Positions 1 to 10,000 of a stretch of 20,045 bases of DNA are shown here, in pieces. The stretch is from assembly GCA_003427395.1 (NCBI GenBank), contig BFEA01000220.1:1875752-1895796 (forward strand), written 5' to 3'. The notes beneath the pieces are model-generated. The model did no database searches, was not told the DNA's origin, and worked only from the letters and a program-made list of their open reading frames with translations. The position numbers were made by a program, and so were the translations under genes. Origin of the DNA: Chara braunii (lineage: Eukaryota; Streptophyta; Charophyceae; Charales; Characeae). Position 1 is the first letter of the stretch; each line of letters starts with the position of its first letter.

Positions 1-18
1 CTGTGTGGGTGTGTGGGG

Positions 19-83
<65 letters not shown>
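1..83. repeat. (GT)n/(GA)n microsatellite
   Basis: Alternating GT to about position 39, then uninterrupted GA to 83. It is followed by a 105-bp segment that recurs at 13528 next to another GA tract. Confidence 0.95.
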
Positions 84-86
<3 letters not shown>

Positions 87-190
87 ATGGGAATCAAGTA
101 ATCAGGCTAAACTGCTAAATAATCAAATGGACGAGTAATGGAGAAACCTATGATGATAATAATTGAACTGACAAAAACAAAGGAAGAGAT
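84..190. repeat. GA-associated dispersed repeat, copy 1
   Basis: The segment carries GGGAATCAAG, AATCAGGCTAAACTG and CTATGATGATAAT. The same words in the same order and spacing occur at 13528-13627, also directly after a GA tract. Confidence 0.8.
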
Positions 191-514
191 GTTTCACGTC
201 ATATTCAGGATCAAGAAGGTTTCTGGCCGTACTCTTCTTCTTTTGCAAGTGAGGGCTGAACAGGTCAATGTTAGCATGGTTTATGTGCAGCTGCTATTGA
301 ACTATGTGCATTGAGAAAGAGGTATTTCGTACCTACTTATCTGTAGTTGGAATGGGGTTGTCGGTACATGTTGGAATGGCCATTTCTTTCGCATGTTGCA
401 TCGGTATCCACCATTTCCAGTTATGGCGATTTTGACCGCCCACACCTGTCACTTTGCCACCTCCAGCAGACGTGATTGCTGACATGAGAAACCTGTGTTT
501 TTTTGGCAATTTAG

Positions 515-647
515 GTGCTCCACCACCACCACCATCGGATCCGGATGTGCAAAGAGTTGCTGATAAACTCGCGAGTTTTGTAGCGAAAACTGGAAGGCAA
601 TTTGAAAACATCACTCGGCAAAAGAACCCTGGTGACACCCCTTTCAG
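515..647 (+). CDS. SUGP1: SUGP1-like exon 1 in window: first half of the SURP domain
   Basis: The exon opens after a T-rich tract ending in TTTAG and closes at CAG|GTGAAT. It enters with 2 nt completing a Gly codon. It encodes GAPPPPPSDPDVQRVADKL and runs on through ASFVAK, GRQFENITRQKNPGDTPF and the first two bases of an Arg codon. Pro-rich lead, VADKLASFVAK helix and NPGDTPF are hallmarks of the SURP module of plant SUGP1 proteins. The frame stays open upstream to about 454, so an earlier acceptor (CTCCAG near 474) is possible, but the T-run favours 515. Confidence 0.85.
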
Positions 648-3433
648 GTGAATATGAACCCGTCCCCTGATTGTCCCGATGTCTGGCGACTATCTGCTAT
701 TGACACTCGTCATCTGAGTCATGTTCCTTCGCTGGGTACTGCATTTTGGTCTCTATTCAATTAGCGTTAACCGGGTTGCATTTCAGACGATCCAAGCGTG
801 AGGCGGGTCTGCACCTCCTTCGACCATGTCGACTGGTCCTTGATATTTTTTAGCAACTACGCTGCTGAGGGCAGCACAATCGAAGCCATACCGGACCATT
901 GCTATGTTTGCGTGAGAAAGCATGAACTCGACGGCCGTTTTTCAGGCCAGTTTCATGCTTTCTAAGCATGAACATTTGACCAGTGGGGCCTGTCCCTTGC
1001 ACTGCCAGGTTGACAGGGGGACTAGGTCATCCCTAAGAGGCTGTGCGATCACAAATTCATTACGATCAGTATTGGGCAGTGATTCTGCGAAGAAGAAATA
1101 CAAATGCACAGGCAACTGACCGCTCAGGGAAAAAGAAAAAGCTTGTGTTGCATGATGCAGGAGTAATGATTTTGACAATGTAGCTCTCTGACTGTGTGTG
1201 ATTTGAGGGATGATGAGCACAAGTGTGGGTAGGTGTGATGTGCCCATCTGGTTTGTGTTGCATTTTGAATGCGAAGATCGTAATGATCTCCGATCTGCGG
1301 TTCACAATAGCCTCACCATTGTGAGAGTGTTGGGTGCAGCTTGTTGATGTGTATTTCTGCTTGTCATTGTCTTACAGAATTTAATTCTGAGAATTTCTGA
1401 CACTTGTTGTCTGTACTGTTGATGACAGGTTTCTTTTTGACACATCGTGTGCAGATTACAAATACTATGAATGGAAGCTTGCCCAGGAGGAGGCTGCCCT
1501 GGGAGTCGATTCCCAGAGAGCTGGATCATCATCAGGTCCGCCTTTTCCAGCTCTTTGATTACTATCATTTGTGTAACTGCGGGTTTGATCAAACCATCTT
1601 CACCCAGAAAGTGTGTCGGGGTGTTATATGCAATTAATTAACCCTAAGAAAGACAGATTTTCGTTTTTACATTTCTTTTTTAATATAGCAACTCCTCAAA
1701 TATAACGTGCATACCTGAAAAAATAATAAAAATGATCGAAAAGCTCTGAAAAAGTATCCCGTATGTCCTAGTGAACTTGGCATGCAACTAAGTGGTTGGT
1801 CCTACGGATAGGTGAAATACGACTGTTATGACCTGCAGGGGTAGGAAATGAGGTATTTCTGTTGGCATATCCTGTTTCCTTTTTTCTTAGTTATTTATTT
1901 AAAGGGCGGAGCCCCAAACATCAATGTATCCATTTGAATCTGAGCTAATCTGTGTGTGCCATTCAGCCACGTGGGGTGGGCAGGTACATGCCATTTCCAA
2001 TTGGATGGCGGGCACCATTCTTGTCAATCTGTGGGTACTAGAGTCCAAAAGGCAGCTCACGCTTGAACTGCCAGTACATGGCCCCGGCCTTGTGAACATT
2101 TGCTTGCCACCTTGGGCCTATGGGACCACAATAGCTGACGCCGGCAGCCAAAAAAGGAAAAAAGTGCACTGCTGATGGTTCGGAAAAGCTTGGCATGCAG
2201 CGCAGCGCCTGTAGTGGTGGTTTAAACCAACAGTACACGGCCTCAGCCTTGCAGCAAAAGAACTTGTCGCCACAAGAAGTAAAAGGCGGGTTCGGGGCAG
2301 GGTCGGAGCGTCAGAAGGTTTTCGAATTTTTGGGCCCATGTCAAATCCACACGTCCCAAAAAACAAAACCAGCTTTGGCCGTGATTGCGGTTGGATACAC
2401 TTTTTGGAGTACTCCGTGTGTGTCTGCCCTCAGTGAGGGCGCTTAGGCAGAACGAAGAACACGGGGAGCATGACTGTCAGACAAAAAGAAGAACAAAATA
2501 GAAAAGCCAACAAAGCTTTGGCCGTGAAAGTGCGGTAGTGTGAGTATGCCCTCAGCGAGGGCATTTTGAGCACGAGGAATACGCGCTGCCTTGCTGGCAG
2601 GGAAATGAAGAAAAGAACAAAAGGAGAAGGAAAGACAGCAACGCTTCCCTCTCCCCGCAATAGTGTCAGATGCATTCGGGAAAGTTATCATTTGAGTATG
2701 GTCTCCATGACGTCCTTCCACGACGTCATTGATCTCTGGCATGTTTGTTCCTTTCTTTTTTTTTTCCCTTTTTTTCTCCTTGAGGTAGACCGCCGGCACC
2801 GGTGCCACTTCCGAAATTCCCACTGCAGGTACCCTCATGCAGAAGGCTCAGAAAATGGCGGCGCACAGTGGGCAGGTAGCTTCGGGATTTTAGGTGCGGA
2901 TGTACTCGTGGTTTAAGGGCTGTTCTATTATCTTATCAATATGTGCGTTGTACAGTTTGGGACCTGGGATTGGCCTGGCTGCCCTTTTTTGCCCACTACG
3001 GGTCCCAGAAGGACATCGCCTGCTTTAGCAAATATCAGTGAGTGATTCCACCTGCTGATGCCAGGCCGTGAACAACGGCTAGCCGGCATTCTGATCCCCC
3101 CCATCTTGCAGGCCTCAAGGCACAACCAATGAGGGTCTCTTCTCTCCCTGATGTTGGTTCTGCCATCGATGGCGTAAGTGGCTGGGCATAGTTTACCAGC
3201 ACCATGAAGATCCTGTCTGTCTCACCGTTTTTGGGGTTCTCAAAGCCGACGTCCGACTTGGTAATTGAACCTTTCAAGCAACCCAACCCTTGTGCAATGG
3301 AAAGCAAAGGAAAATCCTAGCGGGTCATTTGTTGAGGATGCGACTTCGGCACGTGAGAAGTGCGCTGCTATCAGTGCTGATGGGGTCACCTGTCCTCTGG
3401 TGGTACGTACGGGCTGTACACTACTGCGGGGAG

Positions 3434-3468
<35 letters not shown>

Positions 3469-4004
3469 GGTTGAGAGTGGTTAGGCTCCCACTTGCCACA
3501 GCCATAGTCTGGGCTGTTTTGTGCTTTCACTACACAGCTCGCGACAGCCAAAGTACGTAGTTCTTTCACTACCTTTGTGTATGTCTGTTTTAATTGCGCA
3601 CTACGTACAGACATACTTGTGCACCACGTACAAGAAGTCCTAAATACTATGTTCCTTGCAGGTGTTATCATGGGTACCTTGGACTATGCACTATGGTCTA
3701 TGACCTACAGGGCATGTCATCTGTGAAGGTCCGCTACTTGCCCTTGTGCAGAACTGTGAAGGCATTCAGTCTGGGCCATATTTTGTGGACTCTGTGATCT
3801 GCGATATGCTATTGGTGGTTGACTAAAGGTTATATTCTGCTGTGATGGTTGCCACCATTCTTGCAACAATCTTTGGCACAGAATCCAAAGTAATTGGAAG
3901 CTCTGGAAGAAATGAGGGTGGAAGGGATTGCGAGTCCTCGTGCGGTAGAACTCCTATCCATTCTTGCATCATACTGATCAGATTACCAAGAAGGAAGAAA
4001 AAGC

Positions 4005-4047
<43 letters not shown>

Positions 4048-7000
4048 ACCACTTGCCTTTTACTAACCCATCTAACCCATCATGGCACTGACTGACAGGG
4101 AGCACCAGGGGACAATGTGGTTGTAGATAATGGAAGTCTATGGCGACCATAGTTGGGATGGTTTTCTTTTGGGGACTAAGCTAATGAATTGGGATTAACT
4201 GATTCTTACCTACCACTGGCTTACCTATGTCTCTTATACACATCTAGATGTGTATAAGAGACAGGGGACAATGTGGTTGTAGATAATGGAAGTCTATGGC
4301 GACCATAGTTGGGATGGTTTTCTTTTGGGGACTAAGCTAATGAATTGGGATTAACTGATTCTTACCTACCACTGGCTTACCTACCCCAGGCACCCCTTGG
4401 TGATGGGCTTTTGGGGATTAGGTATGTTGATCGCCAAATTGATGATGAATACCTTCAGTCTTCGAGGTAATTGCATTATGAGCTGCAGGTGTCGATTGAA
4501 CACATTGACGAGAAGCAGGTGAAGGGCAGTAGTTTTGGGGTTAGAAGGTGCCGAAGCAACATGAAATACAAAACTGAAACGCGGTTCTGTTGAGTTTGCT
4601 GCAATGCTACGCACTCTTGAGTGTTTAAAGAACTTTGATGTGGAGTCGTGGATCTCAACTTTGACTAGGGTTCTGGTTCTTTCTCCATTCTGGGGAGCAA
4701 CAGTCCGGCATCTATTCCACTGGCAAGTCAGAAGGAATTACACTGAGTACTCACACACGCTCCTCCCGTTTATGGTAGGAAGGCCCGAAGCACGGCATTG
4801 ATTACTTCCTGAAGGATGTATGACCCCTCACCCCTGCCTAAGTTATAGCCTGGTTGTCTTACTCTTTGACTAGGGGGCTACTCTGTCTTACGGTCCTGCT
4901 GTTTACTAATTGAAGCCTGCATGTAGGGGCCCTCTCTAGCTTGTCCCCATCAGCTGTAAGGCTGTCAGATTTGCGTGGGTTGCTGAAAGAGCTAGTTGGG
5001 CTTATGTCTGAAGACTTCACTAAACCCTACAGGGCTGTCTTGTCCTATGCTGTTCTGTGACTCAACTTTGACTTTGTTCAGGTTCCTTTTCTACTTCGCT
5101 GTTCACATTGGTTCCGACTCTGGTGCTGATTGGGGCAGCCTGATTGGAGTGGAAGCCCAAAGGCAGCACCTGTTTCTGGTGCTTTTTTTTGTGCTGATTT
5201 CGATGTGTGCTGTGCTGCCTAGTCTTGGAATTTTGATATCTGGTGTCACTCGTGAGGGGGGTATATGCATGTTTTGGGGGCCATGCGTGCCACTTGCATA
5301 CAACCTTCCCACTTCAGGCTGGCTTTGTGACTCTTGATTTTTCCTGACTTTAACGAAAGGGGGCGGGCGAATCCTGCTGTCTCCTGTGTCTCTCCACCTG
5401 TGCATTTGTCTATGTTTCAAAGAGTTCTGAAATTTTGCTGGTTCATATTGTGACGAAATAGTCATTTGAGTGTGTGCAGGTGCTGCAGGATCCCATCGTC
5501 CTCCGCCAAAGGAAGGCCAATCGGTTCCTACGAGATATCAAACACCTGCTTCTGCACTATACACTTCCGATGACCTCTCAAGCAGACCTTCCAAGTTTCA
5601 TGACGCCATGCCAGTGCCTTCCTCCACAGCGCCTGCATCGGCAGGAGCTTCAGCAGGTAGGGCTCAAGCATCTTATCTTTCGTGCCATCTCAGCTGTTTG
5701 CTTTGTCAGAACAACCCCTTGTGTGCTCTCCTTGTGCATGCATGGGTCATAGCCGCCCCCTTTTTTTTTAATTTCGGGGCAGCGTGTAATGCTTCTGTAT
5801 CCTGTCAGAGGATTTGACCTCATGATCTGTTTATTAACAGTCACACGTGTACGGACCGCTCAGCGAAATCAGTAAAGGTGAATTGCAGAGGACTTCTCCC
5901 ATGCGGTGTCGCTGCAATTCAAGTCGGAACCTTGAAGAAAGTTGTGATTTTTGGGTTTCGGAGAATGAATGAAGACAATCTAGCAATCCCTGAAGCGCTC
6001 TGTAAGCACTAGATTAGAAAGAATAATGAGATTGGAAAAGAAAAGATAATGAGACTGTCTCAATGGTATCTAGACTTGCCCTGGATCCTGATGAAGAACT
6101 TTTGAAGGCAGTTCTTTCTCCTGCCATGCGCAGTCATATCTCTTATAGACTAGAATGTGCAGATTTTTCTCTGGCTATATCTGTCTGTTGGGTGGTTTCA
6201 AATACATGCAAATGTGCTCGGTCAGAACGCCTACCGTCTTCACCCGAATAGAACGCCCGGTCATTATCGCTGCATCTGGACGGAAAGTTGTGCCAAATAC
6301 AGCTATAATGACCGGGCATTCTATTCGGGCGAAGACGGTAGTCATCAACTCTTTTTCAACCAGAAAAACTTAGAGAAGGTTGGCTTGGTCAGTGTTTCAT
6401 TGGGTGGTAGGCTTTTTAGAAAGTGGTTGGTGGGCCGCCTCAGATGAACCAAGAAAACGAAAAAAGACTCAGTTACACCAAACTAAGTGTGTTAATGGGG
6501 GCAGCTCCTGGAAAGTTGCCCATTGGCGCTTTGGCTTGGTTCTGTGTTTTTTTTTTGTTGACATTGGGTAGGGTTTTTAGAAAGTGCTTGTATGGGCAAT
6601 GGGATATATAATCTCGTGTTTATCTGAAAGTCGTCGATCAATGAAGGACTTCAATCTCGTGTCCTCACCCGAATAGAACGCCCGGTAATTATCGCTGTAT
6701 CTGGACTGGAAGTTGCCCCAAATACAGCTATAATGACCGGGCGTTCTATTCGGGTGAAGACGGTAGCATGTGTTGTGCTATCTTTCTGAAAGAGGTTGAG
6801 TATGTATGCATCCTAACACGACTGCGGCTGAGCCCTTCTGACAGGCAGGTCTGAACCAGGCGAGGGGACACATGAAATGTGCAATGAATGTGGTACTGGG
6901 GACAAATTTGTGCATTTTAGTTGGAGGAGAGTTTGAGTTCGGTTTAGTGGGGACAATTTGAGGATTCTGTCTTTTATAGCTGAATGTTGGGATAAGGATT

Positions 7001-10000
7001 GAGATGGGAGTGTGTGCTTCTTTCTGTAATCAGGTCAATCAGCGGGAGAAGTTGACTCCGTGACAATGATGGAATACTTCATGAAGAAGGCGGCGAGGCA
7101 GGATCTACGAAAGCCTTCCAAGTCCAATGAATCTTCTCAGAACCGCACAGGGGCAGCCTGTAAGTACATGCGTAAGTCGGATTGCTCTTTGAGTACTTAT
7201 TCCTATATTGTATCAAGTATTGACTACATCGCGAATGTGGAAAGGTCTTTGTCATACATTGACATGCACTGAATACTAGTATATTGCTGTTGGGCGCTAT
7301 AGCTGCATGGATGGGTGTAACCGCTGTTAAATCACCAGTACACCCGGGCTTGGAGGCGTTGCACCGCGCTCCAAGCTTCGGCGAAACACCAGCGGCACAA
7401 TTTTTTCTTTTTTGCCTGGCGCTGCCAGCCATTGTGGTCCAGTAGGCCCAAGCCGCGAACGCATTTTTTGTTTCTGGCTGGCGCCGCCAGCCATTGTGGC
7501 CTGGTAGGCCCAAGCCACATATTTTTCGGAGTAGGTGGTGAAATAATTTTTACAAGGCTAGGGCCATGTGCTGGCTGTTTGAAACACCAGTACACCAGGC
7601 CTGGTGGAACTCACTGCGTGCCAAGCTTTGCCAAATCGCCAGTGGTGCACTTATTTTCTTTCTTGGCTGGGTCCGACATACATTGTGGTCCAGCAGCCCC
7701 TAGCTTCTCAAATTCGTAGGTGATGAATTGCTTTTTCTGCAAGGCTCGGGCCTTGTGCAAGGAAAATGGTTGATAGTGAATTCCAGAAACCAAGCAGCAT
7801 GATACACATGAAACCAGGTAGTCGTGACCTCGAACCAAAAGCAGAATTGCAACTCGAGTTCCATCAAATAAGAGCACAGCAAAAGCTCACAAGTGACAAT
7901 GTTGGAATAGTCTCATCATCATCAACACAATTAACCAATGTCGATTCCCTATCTGGCGCTCGTCGCCCAGACTACAAATGGCAGATCCTATGTAGCCCAT
8001 CTACAATGCCGCCGGTGATGTCGACAGCTCCCCGACGTACAAGCAGATCTCGGCCAGTGCCGTTCGCCTCAAGCACCAGGTATGTCTCAGGCATCACTCA
8101 CGACCTTGATCCCCCACACAGATGCCACGTGCACCCAAGGATCACCATGCGCCCCATCCAGCACCTCGCAGGCCAGCTCGGCTATGGCTGCCAGCGTGTA
8201 CCTTGCTCGCCCGTGAGCGCGTGGGCGCTTGCCTGCCAGTAGCGCAGCAGTGCTTGCGCATCATGTAGCAAGTGCCCGAATGACCAGCCTGCAGCCAGGC
8301 CCTTCCCTATATGGAATGAGGCTGCCAGTAGCGGCTGCCTGGCTGGCCTGGACCGCCCCATGGAAGGTTCCGGTAGGCCCCAAGTGGCTGAGCCCGTCTC
8401 AGGGAATCTCCCACAGGGTCAGTTCCCCTCCCACGTACAGGAATCGACACTGTCCTTGAGGTTGTCAATGATTACCATGCGCTGTTTGTTGGCACATGTC
8501 AACTCCACAGATCGACTCAGGCGTTGCACTTGCCCTTGTAAGCGCAGCCTTTCAACGCACGCGCAACTGATAAAGTTCCTCGTCAAGCAAGTGTCATAGT
8601 AGGCCCTGGCCTTATGGACGCCTATCTCTATCTCATCGACGAACAACTCGCCCTTAGGAGCTTCAGCCATGGCCGTCCAAAAAGCTAGCGGGTTCGATCT
8701 AGACCACTCCACCTCTAGCTCCTCTTAAGGATTCAAACACATTCATTGAACAAAGGATCAATTGGTCCGAATGTGTCTGCGGGACGACAACGGAGTGAAT
8801 AGCTTGGGCCATCTCTCGAGATGGTGACGGTGTGTCCACCACCTCGACCCTAGAAGGAACAACTACAATTGCTACTGGCCCGACGTGTTTCCCGAAGCAG
8901 TATCAGAACTGGTGGCTACATTGCTACCCGGGGAAGCGGAGGAGACCGCCGCCTGCCCCATCATAGGCGGGATCTTTTTTGTCACCTTCTTGTTCCGGCA
9001 CTTGAATTGGTTATCGCCATATTGGCCACAACGGACACAAGCTGCCCGGGAGTAACGGTCTGTCCACACGTCCTCAGTAAGACCTGCTGCTTTCTCCCAT
9101 GGAGAAGCGTTGGGGTCTACTTGACTCCTAGACTGGGAACCTCCACGGTGTCTACCGGCCGCCTTACCTTTTTGAACTGAGGCAGCGACTGCTCCACCCA
9201 TGAAGCTTCTACGCTGCCCGACTCTGACCCTACGGGAAGTCGTAGTCTAACTCTATGGTAGAACCACCGTTATCGACGAACATAATGAGACCCTTAGCCT
9301 TCCAGTTAGGAGGCAATGCCTTCTTCCTACCGCCCGCAGTGGGTCGGTGCCCATGCCCGATCTTTGCCTCCAGATCTAGGGCCTTCTTGCTAAACAAAGG
9401 AAAGTTGTGGACTACGATCATGGCCTCGCCTGCCAACTGATTCCTGAGCTCTGTGGGAAGACATCTCGGTAAGTGGTGAGCAAGACCCGAGGGTCATAGC
9501 GCACTCTAGGAGCACAGATCAGACGCTCAATTGCGTTTGTGGCATCCCTTAACTGACCTAAACTTTCTTGAGCTCAGAGTCAGGATCGCATCAGTGGCTT
9601 TTTGAGCCTCCTGTGGATCATGCCACCTTTCCTCCTCCAGCTTGAGGAAATCATCCAATTTCTGGGTGACTGCCCAAGCGCGGAAGTCATGACCGCATCC
9701 CTGTAGTTGTACGTACCCACTTAGCCACCTTGCTGCACTCCCCTCCAGATAGGAGGCAGCCACAAACACTTCCTCGTGAGGCAAGGTCAACTTGCACTTC
9801 ACATAGACTGGCACTGACCTCAACCATGTGTCCAGGTAAGTGGTGAGCAAGACCTGGGGGTAATAGCGCACTCCAGGAGCGCATAGATCAGACGCTCAAT
9901 TGCGTTTGTGGCATCCCTTACTGACCTGAACTTTCTTGAGCTCAGAGTCAGGATTGCATCAGTGCCTCTTGAGCCTCCTGTGGATCATGCCACCTTTCCT

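Larger units (their letters stand above)
1536..5479 (+). other. Intron 2 of the SUGP1-like gene (3.9 kb)
   Basis: It runs from GTCCGC to GTGTGCAG. It contains the dispersed repeat, the small hairpins, poly-G, the CT microsatellite and the adapter artefact listed separately. From 2730 to 3420 and from 4390 to 5470 I see no gene, RNA or repeat that I can name. Confidence 0.65.
5657..7033 (+). other. Intron 3 of the SUGP1-like gene (1.4 kb)
   Basis: It runs from GTAGGG to TAATCAG. Its notable contents are the two foldback elements and the diverged 60-bp direct repeat around 6380 and 6531; the rest shows nothing recognisable. Confidence 0.65.

Noticed and set aside
3240-3484. Polyproline or polyglycine protein over the poly-G tract
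   Set aside because: The frame is open only because of the homopolymer; no splice or homology support.
4228-4264. Transposon ends or a Tn5-type insertion
   Set aside because: Exact head-to-head mosaic ends with no transposon between and identical flanking copies are the signature of a sequencing library junction.
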